From Fragilaria crotonensis (Eukaryota; Bacillariophyta; Fragilariophyceae; Fragilariales; Fragilariaceae), in the NCBI GenBank assembly GCA_022925895.1, contig JAKSYS010000612.1, forward strand, positions 1 to 37,765: a stretch of DNA of 37,765 nt. The letters run 5' to 3'. Shown one piece after another: positions 29,501 through 37,765 of this stretch (positions within the stretch are counted from its first letter, which is position 1; every line of letters begins with the position of its first letter). The position numbers and the translations under genes were made by a program. Under the pieces are notes generated by a model. The model did no database searches. It was not told where the DNA came from and worked only from the letters and a program-made list of their open reading frames with translations.

Positions 29501-29793
29501 TCTTCCGAATCGGCAATTTGATCACACAGTTCGGCCATTGCATCACGCACTGCGCATGACTTGTTCGATTCATCAAACTTGCCAGTAATGAAGAATCGAG
29601 AAGCACTCAATTGTTGCAGCTGCTTCCACAACGTGGTCTTGCCGCTCCCTGAATCTCCCGTAATGAAGATTACTTCGGGATTTTCCTGTTTATCAACTCG
29701 ATCCGCAGCTTGAGAAAGAGTCGCGATCTCCTTGGCACGCCCACATATGGGAAGAGTGTCAAATTTCAGCTTGATAGCAGGGGGTGCAATCAT
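26551..29793 (-). CDS. AAA/STAND-like signalling ATPase (COG3899-like) with helical C-terminal half
   Basis: One open frame of 1080 residues on the minus strand, from ATG at 29793 to TAG at 26551. Walker A is GDSGSGKT at residues 46-53, GKFDES follows at 71-76, and Walker B with its extension is VIMCIDDIHWAD at 166-177. GAYRAIE and SAGNPHFAVQ lie behind. This is the ATPase of the COG3899 type, normally found between an N-terminal protein kinase and a C-terminal histidine kinase, serine/threonine kinase or cyclase. Residues ~400-1000 are helical, TPR-like repeats, ending in FELYETWGARRKCLALI, the usual junction to the C-terminal output domain. Here both kinase and output domain are missing: the ATPase starts at residue ~15 and a Ser-rich tail of ~75 residues follows the WGA block. 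It is intact in a region full of decayed elements. A regulatory or scaffolding role in the cytosol is inferred. Confidence 0.85.
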   Translation of the reverse strand: MIAPPAIKLKFDTLPICGRAKEIATLSQAADRVDKQENPEVIFITGDSGSGKTTLWKQLQQLSASRFFITGKFDESNKSCAVRDAMAELCDQIADSEDLHIIREELSDSLGPEDAILRCAIPQVERILGSTMELVERSYNETVAFNRMKHSFRALLRSAVVTGKTVIMCIDDIHWADQESWDLIRDIALDQTLPHLLLIGAYRAIETCPVTGEHLALLSQQSRFRSISLHDFSVSQVNELVATLLRMSKAKTESLATIVHAKSAGNPHFAVQILKAIEKQKLIKHSMSKFCWEWDIETIQSDTDIGDNIVDTYLLKISTLPVDTRFSLIIGSCLGAKFDALVVESLLVTIRPPKTREIMGRDRLMNALEVASQEGVVDRQRGSSVYRFAHDKIHQAFYTLVTEIASADKVHLKIGRALMSVWKQMAPKEDWLSFLAATQLNRCLHLLEDVDEMTAIAKLNLASAKAAMSSSAFRPTANYLSHGLQVMEGIGWSQYEVRLELLTYKARTDLCLGHFTECYSAIGEVLQNARTTKDKIPVFQVCVDAYGAEGKVTTSVQEGLTFVKELGVKLPRKFNKLTVIMALIKAKKAMKGKTEEDLLNFPLANDPSKIAAVRIINTIVTYAFQARMSDIMATLALVNTRLILIYGFTDEAGSILVCYAFLLAWIGDFDVGYKIGQICLKLAEKSKSGIPRTFMNYYGGLDHLKKPLHQSLEPLLRGYKSGFEVGDTVYGFYCCHFYLSIFYFVGLPLKNLLRDMESFGNEMKAYNMQITLDLLNVYHQSVINLMSTTVEHPVTLDGTAMTEASVWRCGVQQTVESLWFGKLIMAIYFNDSHVIRENLDKLVYDRAPDLDGCMHYVPMLMWCEGCGAILVARATKRRKYHKLALKRFKTIESWVKGGNVNCYHYLQHLTAELAVLNKKPVGRVKELYDIAISASRRGGFSNMAAVANERAALYFLEHHDHDRASMYMTSAFELYETWGARRKCLALIREHARLLSSEQASNELTPASGAESRGTSFAGRKRHTSLVGRLHRGETLELMAYSANSLGQNSDSSFRLFVEGSSLSMTPSEGLNPQEADPFK

Positions 29794-29951
29794 GTTGCTT
29801 TATCTTTTGCGGTCGTACGAGTTCACCAACGCTCAAGTGGGATTTTGCGAACTGCATGTTTGACGAGTTGAACAATCAACCTGTTGAAGTTGGACATATT
29901 ATTATTCTCAGCGAATTGAGGAGTACGTCTGAAAACCTATGTTTTAATCCC

Positions 29952-30012
29952 GGACATCCCGAAAACTATTTCAGTCCGTCTTCGATAACGAAGGACGAGT
30001 TTCCGGATGTCC
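29952..30012. repeat. 61-bp foldback (cruciform) between the ATPase gene and transposon copy 3
   Basis: GGACATCC at 29952 pairs with GGATGTCC at 30005-30012, the stem extends with a few mismatches (GAAA/TTTC), and an inner hairpin CTTCG-ATAA-CGAAG lies at its centre. The outer arm has the same sequence as the arms of the element at 7631-8265. Confidence 0.65.
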
Positions 30013-30040
30013 CCACAGCAATCGTTTAGAGAAAAGGACA

Positions 30041-30054
30041 TATGGCTGGTTTCA
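30041..30054. repeat. 3' terminal sequence of DDE transposon copy 3
   Basis: TATGGCTGGTTTCA differs by one base from the terminal repeat of copy 2 (TATGGCAGGTTTCA). It lies about 135 bp downstream of the minus-strand stop at 30189, compared with 124 bp in copy 2. Confidence 0.6.
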
Positions 30055-30188
30055 TCCTGGGCCTGCATATCGTAGGGTCCTGTAGACTCAGTAATAAAAA
30101 AATTTAGATGACATGAAAGATCTTTTTCTCGCAAACGCACATCACACAATCTGCAACCACCTCGCATCTCAAAAGGTTGTCTGATGCC

Positions 30189-32871
30189 TCAGTTGTTCAT
30201 ATGAAAAGCACCTGCCTGCTTGAGATCAGGAACAAATCCATTTACAAAGCCGGCATCGAAGTCAATAGCTGCCCGGTGAGTTTTGAATGCCTTAACAAGG
30301 CGTTCAATGAGAGGTAAAGTAAGTGTCGGTAAGTCGTCTCCTCCATTGTGTTTACTCTCGTAAAGTGAGTAATATGCACAAATGTAAGCTCGTGCTCGCC
30401 TCGAAAGCTTTCGAACAGTTGTCGTCTGAAGTATGTTTCTGCTTGTGCATTCCAATACTAACCCCTTGAATGCCTCTTTGCTCCGTTTAGAATTGAGAGG
30501 CTTACGTCGGTATAGACCTTTCGTCACACCCCAGCTATATTCGATCCCTTCGCCAGCCAGCTCAGCATGAAACTTCGGCGATATGATTACTGAAACGCCA
30601 AGTTCTTTTCCAACATGTTGGAGTGCTGTCATCTCCTCGGCGAAGTCAAGACAGCTGGCCATTAAAACCCTTAAGCTCCATTCCTCTGCTCCTTCAAGAA
30701 CTTCGCCATCGTCATCTGTTGTCGGATCCATTGTGTATCTTTCGAGTTGCCCTTCGTCAATCCACCCCCGCTCCCAAAGGACTTGCAAAAGACCTTTCGG
30801 CTGGCCTTCCCAACCTTTCTTTTCTCGTGTTCTCATGGTTTTTGGGTCAATGTTGTTGGTCCTCGCAAGCTCTTGCAATTCTACGAGCCGATATTGGCGT
30901 CGTTCATTCAAGATGTTGAGTGGTGCAAGCTCTGCTTTTAATTCGGCAATGGTCTTGTTTCTTGTTCTTGGATTTCCAGGCAGAGGTGGGAGGATACGAT
31001 CATGGCGGTTGAGCTCTCGCTCCTCAGTTGTCATCCAGAATGGCCCAACATCCCCCGGTTTGAAGACAAAGGATTGAGTGCTGCCGACATCAAGGGTACG
31101 TGCATGCATTCCGAGATAAGCATCCTCCGCCTTTATAATCGACTCACGCATTTTTGGTTGTGCTCCTCCATATCCCCGGTTCATCGAATATGCATCCAAG
31201 CCATTTGCCAACTTCTTCGCATGCCCTTGCGAGTGATCAAAGAGGAAGGCAAAGTCAAACTGAGGGTAGATCACCTTCAAGCAATCGACGCAATCCTCAA
31301 ACTGAATCGCCATGTGGTTATAAGTCCAATATCCTCATTGTTGGCACCAAGCTCAAAATACACAACGAATGGCGATTCGCTCAAGTCCTTCTTCAAAGTC
31401 TGACCGTGGATTGCCATTGCTGCATTGATGTCAACATACGCTTGACCACGACGGACGTGATTGATCTCCTCCAATTGACTCGACTTATCTGCACACCAAA
31501 TCCAGTCTCTCGTGATTGCAGTGCCGACACCATGAGACTTAAGCCATCAGTCTTTGAAGGAGCGGGCGTTGACCTTCAGGCCCAACCCACTGTCGATTCC
31601 CGAGTAAGAACTGACTGTAAACACTCTCATCTTGGCCAAAGATCATGAGAGGCTTGGTATCGGGTGGTTTTCGGACACTCAAGTTCCCTCCAAAAGCACC
31701 GAATCCCAATTCTTCAGCATATTCATGGAGTAAGTCAAGGTCATCAACATGGAACTCAACCATGTCCTCGTTTGAGTCGGATGATCTGTAATTGTATCCT
31801 CGGGTGTCATGCACTGACACTTTATTTTCCCTTTTCCATCTCTCGACAGTTTGCTTCGTCACTTGTATCCATCGATGTGCACGAGGCTCAAGCTTCGTGA
31901 GGTACAAAGTGCAGAACTCGTTTCGTTTGAAAACAACATTGGGTCGTTCGTGTCCATCGACAAAGAATGATTTCTTTCTTGCATCATACGAGAACCCAAA
32001 TCGCCGGAGCCAGCGCCAAGTAGTTGTTAATGAAATAGGAAACTCGAGGTAAACCTGAAGTAGACAGTCTCTAATTGTTTGATTCTTCTGTACTCTGCTG
32101 CTGTCGTCGTTGTCTTCTTTGAGCTGATTCGTTGCAACTGTCGTCCTTAGTCTCCTCGTTGTTGTCTGTGAAACTCCTTTCTGCTGTGGTCGTTCTAGTC
32201 GCTGCTTTTGGAATCAAATTGCAATTCAATTCGTTCCTTGCCAACTCTACTGTCAAATCGGCAAGGTTTTCAATACAATACTCCAGCCATGGTAACGTAA
32301 CCTCTTCCTGGAAGTATTCGAGCAAATCGGGAAGAGGATTCTTTGCTTGTGAATTCTGGGATTTGTAATGGAAAATGCTCTCGATTGGCCCTCAAAGAAT
32401 GTTCCATCCAGCCACGGTCCGTTCATTTGTTGCTGCGGCATCAATTCCTACCTTACTGCTATCAGAGATTGCCTGAGCACAGCAGTCTTCAACCCATCGC
32501 GCCGAATTCATCTCTTCAAGGGCGTACATATACGCTAAGCAAAGTATCGAGCATCTCTGTCTAATTATGAAAACATCATAAGAAGAACAGAGATGATCTT
32601 TATCATGCTTATCTATGATGTCCTTCCATCCATCCACCGACCGATTGGCCTGCTGGAGTCGCTCGATTCGTTCCTCGAGAACCTTAACGACATCGCGATC
32701 ATCACTTGCATTACCGAGGAAGAGTTTTTTGGCTTCGGGGCTATCCCAATACGTTTCGACAACAATCCTTGCCGAAGCTGGACCGTGCTTTGGTTTCTTT
32801 GTCTCATCCTGCGCCTCTAGTTTAACATAAATTCTAGCTAGTAGTATATCCAGCAGTAGAGTGGGAATCAA
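30189..32871 (-). pseudogene. DDE transposase, copy 3, 5'-truncated and frameshifted
   Basis: The best-preserved piece is 30189-31313 (MAIQFEDCVDCLKVIYPQFD, FLFDHSQGHAKK, GWEGQPKGLLQVLWERGWID, SPKFHAELAGEGIEYSWGVTK, LSRRARAYICAYY). Upstream, in other frames, are GQDESVYSQFLLGNRQWVG with a YLTKLEPRAHRWIQV block (31539-31907), TTTWRWLRRFGFSYDARKKS and VDGHERPNVV (about 31930-32030), a Gln/Arg-rich piece (32071-32325) and a remnant of the N-terminal half (ETYWDSPEAKKLFLGN, 32392-32871). The first ~120 residues seen in copies 1 and 2 are absent. At least four frame changes separate the pieces. The family, presumed catalytic residues and terminus are as in copies 1 and 2. Confidence 0.8.
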
Positions 32872-33775
32872 ACATGGAAAATCCGGGTATTCACGTTTTC
32901 ACGCGTCTATACTGTACGCTCACGACTCATGATTCCTGATGGATTCTGTTTTCTGGGTCGTGACGCAGGCAGGGCAGGCAAAAACCTAAAACTTTCAAAA
33001 CAAAGATTTGGTTTTTTCGTTTCATAAATAAAACCAAATATATGTATAACCCAAGTTTTGCTTTATACGTTACTGGCATGGCAGTACTTCTTCTATCATA
33101 GCAGAGGAGCTGGATCCAATATTTCATGAGGTCTATAAGCTTGTATGCTTGTGATTGTTGCTAACAGAGTGGATGTCGTTGTCCGCGTCGTTTCTGCCAG
33201 TGACATTAGAGCTGATGGCCGTGCCATCATTGGCAAACTTATTGTATTCAGTAGATTCAAGGGTTCATTGTTGATCGTGATGATGGTCTATTGTATTGTA
33301 GCACCAGCACATGGCACGTAGGGGGAGGGGTTCAATATAGATAAATTTGCCTCATGTACATATATTTTTATTAGATACGTTGAGAGCAATTTCATTGAGG
33401 GATTTTTATGTTGGGAGCTGATTTTTTCCAGTCAACTTGTACATCGGGAGCTACAACAGGCTCGTGTAGTCTCCTTTATGTTCGATTTGAATCGGAGGGT
33501 ACTGCTTTGTGCTCTCAGGATACACTTTATTAAAGTATCATTTGGACATCCTCTATTATCGACGATCTAGCTCCTCTTTTGTTATGCTGCCCATTTCAAC
33601 TGCCATGAAAAGAAAGCAGACAGAGGAAGGAAATCCTCCTTGAACGTCATCAAATTATTTTCCACTTGCCATTGATGCTCATTTATTGTCTATTCAAGAA
33701 CTTTTTATCTTCTCCCCTAACAGGACAAGGCTAATAATATATAAACTTTCCTCAGGGATAAATAGTTTTAATTGC
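32872..33775. other. Non-coding region, no gene seen
   Basis: A/T-rich, with no supported reading frame and no transposon terminus for copy 3 found. Confidence 0.5.
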
Positions 33776-33871
33776 TACCATGGGTGGGAATTTACTTAGA
33801 GAAAATTACCACGGATGCAGATTTTGGTGCCACAAGTGGGTGTTTTTTCTTAAAGACTCTACCACGGGTGG
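33776..33871. repeat. Three TACCAYGGRTG motifs at the head of retroelement debris
   Basis: TACCATGGGTG (33776), TACCACGGATG (33807) and TACCACGGGTG (33860) occur within 95 bp, with a fourth looser version (GCCACAAGTGG, about 33829). They lie just upstream of a zinc-finger-like fragment and may be part of a retroelement 5' UTR. Confidence 0.5.
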
Positions 33872-33976
33872 TGCTTTTGAAATATGGCGCGGCTTCACTG
33901 ATCAAAACGCCGTTTTTGTTATCGTATTATCAATGAACAAAAGCACCTCTAACACCTTCATCATTTACGACGAATC

Positions 33977-34200
33977 ATGTCCCAATTGGCTCTTTCAGCC
34001 AAACACCATGACCCACACAATTACCAAAATGAACTTCCTGTTCCAACAGAGGACTTTGCTCTCACTTCCACTAGTGAACTGTTCACCTTTTCTCCTTTCG
34101 GTCTTTGCCGCCTAAGATGCAAGAATTGTGCAACAATCCAGTTGGATGAGAGATGTTTTCTTCGCCACCTGAACAAGCACGGCATCGATCCATTGTCGGC
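33977..34200 (+). pseudogene. Zinc-finger-like head fragment of a retroelement ORF
   Basis: The ATG at about 33977 opens MSQLALSAKHHDPHNYQNEL, then LCRLRCKNCATIQLDERCFL and RHLNKHGID. The C-x2-C ... H-x3-H spacing is that of a single zinc finger. The frame loses its protein-like character after about 34200, where the gag-like sequence on the opposite strand begins. It could be the start of the element whose tail lies at 36.05-37.75 kb, with the gag inserted between; this is inference. Confidence 0.4.
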
Positions 34201-35730
34201 AACTGCGAACGAGAGTTGGCGTTCGCGATCATACGTTTCGGCCAATCGACGGAGCAGGATGGATCCGGTGCGTCGTTGATGTGGGTGGTCTCTGATGCTG
34301 GAAGTGCAGGGATTGCATCGGCCAACGGGACGGTGATGGAGTTGGTGCTTGGTGCTTTGAAGCATGCTTCGAAGTCAACCTCTTCAGCGGTGGTGACACG
34401 AAGGGAATTCTGTTGAAACCCAACCAATTCCTTGTTGTTGTCGTCGTCGTCTGTGTCGGCGGTAGTGGGAACCTTGGTGCTGACAGGCTAATGCTCCAAG
34501 ATGCGGCGCATGCTGGTGCGGTTGTTGGAGGTTGTGCCAACAGGTGGGCAACCACGGGCAGTGGCGGAGTGCAGGTGGCTGCGTGATTGTTTGTGCGAAT
34601 TCGCAATCTGAGCCTTGAGCTGGGGGTTGCGGTGCGCCAAACCTTCAGCAACAATGTAATCAACAAAGCGGTTTTAGTCTTCAATTTGGTGGCCTGGCAG
34701 TTGGCATCTGAGGCAAACGGACGACGCGCCTTGGTTCTGAGAGATAGCTCGAACCAACAGATTGAGCGATCTCTTCATTGTCGAGGGTGGCTTTGGACAT
34801 CAGATTGATCTCTTCATTGTCAAGGGTGGCTTCGGACATGGACGATGAGAAATGAAGCGATGCGGTTTCGATGTGCCGGATGATGGATGTCGGTGGGTGG
34901 CGGCCGATCTCGGATGCATATTCAACGAACATCGTCGCGAGATGTGCCAACAAGAGATTGAACGGGAATGCGCCATCATGACCAGTGCTTTGTCGCGTTC
35001 GACTAGACGGCGGATCTCGGGGCGCCATTCAGATGTCAAGTTGCGGGCAGAGAGATCGAGGGCCTCCGATTCGGTATACCTGCGAGTAGCTTGGCGCTCG
35101 CGTACCATGAAGTCTTGAAGCCGCCAACGAATGTACAAGAAGCTGAAGGGTTTGGTGCGACACTGGTGGAGAATTTCGCTGGCGGTCGAGAAGGTGGAGT
35201 GAAGAAGGGGGTGATGTAGGCAGAACCGGGAATACACCACATGGTAACCTGCTTAATGGGGGAGAGCCTTTGACGGCGCTCTGCTCTCTGGAGCGGATTC
35301 CTGTGTGAGTTAGGTCGGTGTAGATCGATCCTGACATGAATGAATACTTCTCGCAAACGGACGCAGGTAACCAAGTCCACCACTTTCCATGCTGGATTGA
35401 ATCCTCCTGCGCAGATTTATATGGTGGGCACCAAACCCCCATTGGAGGCACGTAGAACAAAACAACTTGTACCATTGGACGCACGAATCGTTTTTCGAAT
35501 AGTGAAATTTCGGAATACTTGCTTTTCGAAAATCCTTGAACTTGACGTCGCCACACATAAACTGACACATGTAATCTTCAAAGGTCTCGGCGCCAAAGGT
35601 CACTTTAGCCAAAAAGGGGTGCATTCTGGTTGGCGTTTGAGTCAAGATTCCAGTACGTGCCAGCGTATTTGGCTGCCGAATCGGCGAACAATGGGAGAGG
35701 AGGTATGTTCTCTGGAGGGCTTTGAAAATG
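34080..35730 (-). pseudogene. Copia-like retroelement gag remnant with damaged CCHC knuckle
   Basis: Read from 35730 towards 34080 on the minus strand, protein-like blocks appear in changing frames: AETFEDYMCQFMCGDVKFKD, FHYSKNDSCVQWYKLFCSTC, WCPPYKSAQEDSIQHGKWWT with WLPASVCEKYSF, LHSTFSTASEILHQC with FLYIRWRLQDFM, and LTSEWRPEIRRLVERDKA. Then a zinc knuckle C-LR-C-QLPG-H-QIED appears at 34674-34715 with TAA where the last Cys codon is expected, followed in frame by NRFVDYIVAEGLAHRNPQLK. The order is that of diatom Copia-type gag proteins, as far as I can recall the family. No protease, integrase or reverse transcriptase belonging to it is present. The frameshifts and the stop make it a pseudogene. 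Confidence 0.55.
34768..34839. repeat. 33-bp direct duplication inside the gag remnant
   Basis: 34768-34800 and 34807-34839 are near-identical (two differences), 39 bp apart, encoding a doubled ATLDNEEI on the minus strand. It is either a local slippage duplication or part of the gag linker. Confidence 0.8.
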
Positions 35731-36049
35731 TCCGGCGGCGATGGTGGCGTGTGATCACCAGTAGGCCGTGTGTCAATTGATTGTCCTCGGAAAGTCTTCA
35801 GAGCGGCGACAAAGACATTGTGGAGAGTTGCTGGCTGTCAGTGCTGCATATCTCATCGTTGCAACTGTGCTATTGTCTACTGCGCAGCACAGTCTACTGG
35901 TGCATCTACTCAAGCTTATCGCGTTACCGCTCTACTGGAACCGACTACTGTACTAGTCTAAGGCAGTGCCATTTGGAATTGTTCTCACAACTTCTAACAA
36001 AGCCTAATACTATTGCCTCATCTGCATTCTTGCCGGTCTACGATTGTTA

Positions 36050-37746
36050 GGGTGAAGAGGTCCAGCCAGTTATTGCTTTGTCCACGCCAACAACACAAGT
36101 ATGGCCTCATGCACCCGGTCAATTTCCATTGACCTACACAGGGAATGTGTTTATACCGTCTCTTCCGAATCCTGCCACGTTTGAAGCTTTCGTTCAAACG
36201 TAACCGCCGTGGGAAGTGGAAATTCTTCAGCTGATGGACCTGTTGTGTGACGCATTTACAATGAGCGAAGCATTATCACATGGAGTACGAGCGGAAAGTG
36301 ACGGATCAGTATGGGACAACGACCAAGGTGCGTTTGGGTGGACAATAAGCAACGATATCGGAGAGCGAATCGCTACTGGGATGGGCCCCGCCAGCGGAGC
36401 AAAGCCAGACTCCTTCCGTGCCGAAGCATACGGAATGTTGGCAACACTGTGTTATTTAACGCGATTGGCTGAGTTCACCGGATCCATCGAACCATGGGTG
36501 GGAATACTGGCTACTGATAGTCAAAGTCTTCTTGACACTGTGTTAGAGAAGTCACAACCTCCAAACGACGAGGAACAAGGAAACAGTGAAGGTTCATCCG
36601 CAGTTAAATTGGTCACAGATTTGCGAGTGGATGGCCCTGAATGGGACATCGTGAGCAATATCTTAGTCCTGTTAGCATCACAACCGGGATTAACTCTGCA
36701 ATACGTGAAAGGTCATCAGGACCGGGACAATGCATACGAGCATCTTTCCTTGTTGGCTCAACTGAATGTTGATGCCGATGCAATGGCAACCAGATACCAA
36801 AGAAGTCATGGTCGCCAACGTCCAATCGCACTGTTGACGGACACAGCAAAAGTTCATCTGGTGACCCCGAATGGAAGTGTTACATCCAGGTATGGCACCG
36901 CGCTGAGGTTTCAAGCTACTTACGATCCCTTAATGCGTCATATTGGGGAAAAGGGAAAAGTATGAGTGGTGTCCACGAGTCCAACGATCGATTAATTGGG
37001 AGGATCACGGGGGAAGTTTGAAAAAGAGGAGTCATCACCAAGTCCACTTTATCAAATGAGTTCACGAAATCTTACCAACAGGAAAACGGCAATTCCGTAC
37101 AGACTATATACGATCATTATGCCCGGCTTGCAAAAGTGCAAGCGAGGATTGGCAGCACATCCTGTTATGCAAAGAACTGTCGAGAGACACGTGGAGAATC
37201 GATACGGTGAAGGCACTGGAGGATAAGTGTAAAGAGTTGAATACCAGGCCACTGCTCCAAAGAGTGTTACTTCAGGGGATCACAGGATGGTTGCATTCTG
37301 GCAATCAGTTTAGGTTGGAGGCCACTAACTACTCCCCGGAAGTCCATCGGCTTATTCGACATCAGAATGAAGTGGGCTGGCGTCAGCTTTTCCTCGGGAG
37401 ATTTTGTTTAGAATGGAGTACGATGCAAGACGACTTTTACTCGCGTTCGAGAGGTAGTACAAACCACAAGACCGCAAGAACAGGTCAACGTTGGCAGGTC
37501 TCCATCATCGGAGAACTTTGGGATCAGTGGATTTGTTTATGGAACATACGGAATCAAGAACTTCACGGCGCAACGATGAGTCAACAAATGCAAGCAGAGT
37601 TCAGGGACGTCCTACGCGACTTATGGGATATCTATGATAAGAAGCCACTGATGGAGCCAAGCATTCAGGAACTACTGTATCCAGAGGTTACGGATCACTT
37701 GGAGAAACCGACTTGGTTTAATAAGAATTGGATAGCAATTCACTGA
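36050..37746 (+). pseudogene. Retroelement tail: RNase H domain and zinc-ribbon region, broken
   Basis: The frame from about 36050 gives PHAPGQFPLTYTGNVFIPSL and FEAFVQT, a TAA at 36201-36203, then PPWEVEILQLMDLL. RNase H follows: ESDGSVWDNDQGAFGWTIS (first Asp), SFRAEAYGMLATL (Glu), ILATDSQSLLDTV (second Asp) and VKGHQDRDNAYEHLSLLAQL with NVDADAMA (His/Asp end). This is a complete D-E-D-D type RNase H. At about 36960 the frame changes and continues YEWCPRVQRSINWEDH, a TGA at 37057-37059, VHEILPTGKR, and a zinc ribbon LCPACKSASEDWQHILLC before the C-terminal ~180 residues (to 37746). The same order occurs in diatom retroelements of LINE type. The reverse transcriptase itself is missing. Confidence 0.7.
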
Positions 37747-37765
37747 CAATGTTCTCAAATACTAT
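37740..37765. repeat. 26-bp repeat of 18364-18389 running to the window end
   Basis: The last 26 bases, partly overlapping the end of the retroelement frame (stop at 37744-37746), exactly match an internal position in the same orientation. The match is cut by the window edge, so the repeat may be longer. Confidence 0.9.

Noticed and set aside
33780..34115. A 111-codon plus-strand gene
   Set aside because: It overlaps the more protein-like zinc-finger frame, has no recognisable blocks, and covers the TACCAYGGRTG repeats.
34229..34684. 151-codon Thr/Pro-rich minus-strand protein
   Set aside because: A frame beside it continues the gag knuckle and the VDFEACF block, so this frame is a shadow within the gag remnant.
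1..37765. tRNA or rRNA genes
   Set aside because: No cloverleaf with a GTTCRANNC T-arm and paired acceptor ends, and no rRNA core sequence, was seen on either strand by eye; a tRNAscan run would settle it.

Overview
The window looks like accessory nuclear DNA of a eukaryotic microalga, most likely a diatom and possibly a pennate one. That is inferred from four protein types: a single-pass membrane LRR protein with IPSEIGLLT-type repeats, an orphan COG3899-like ATPase, a retroelement RNase H/zinc-ribbon tail, and secreted proteins with an AF-type plastid-import motif. No tRNA, rRNA or CRISPR was seen. No gene needs an intron, and intact genes are sparse among decayed transposons.

Layout. 0.2-7.2 kb: four plus-strand genes in order A1-B1-B2-A2. 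A1 and A2 are paralogous multi-pass membrane proteins; B1 and B2 are paralogous presequence-bearing proteins, with duplicated leaders in front of B1 and B2. 7.6-8.3 kb: a foldback element with 25-bp inverted ends around a 30-bp palindromic minisatellite. 8.3-11.7 kb (minus), 13.97-17.54 kb (plus) and 30.0-32.9 kb (minus): three decayed copies of one DDE transposon family. Its terminal inverted repeat can be read at both ends of the middle copy and at the 3' ends of the other two. 12.5-13.5 kb: LRR membrane protein (minus). 17.9-18.8 kb: decayed coding sequence. 19.1-20.2 kb: intact secreted beta-helix protein (minus). 20.4-26.5 kb: repeats, then a Helitron with Rep and Pif1-type helicase, broken by many frameshifts and carrying a 99-bp (33-codon) repeat array in its N-terminal coding part. 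26.6-29.8 kb: intact 1080-residue AAA/STAND-like ATPase (minus). 33.8-37.75 kb: nested retroelement debris, consisting of a zinc-finger head fragment (plus), a Copia-like gag with a damaged CCHC knuckle (minus), and an RNase H plus zinc-ribbon tail (plus).

How it fits together. Seven genes look intact: A1, B1, B2, A2, the LRR protein, the beta-helix protein and the ATPase. Most of the rest is transposons and their ends. The last 26 bases of the window exactly repeat an internal stretch at 18364-18389, which suggests that a second copy of the 18-kb sequence starts there, or that a contig ended in a repeat. The most novel-looking items are the A-B-B-A family, the palindromic array with its inverted-repeat frame, and the shared transposon termini.
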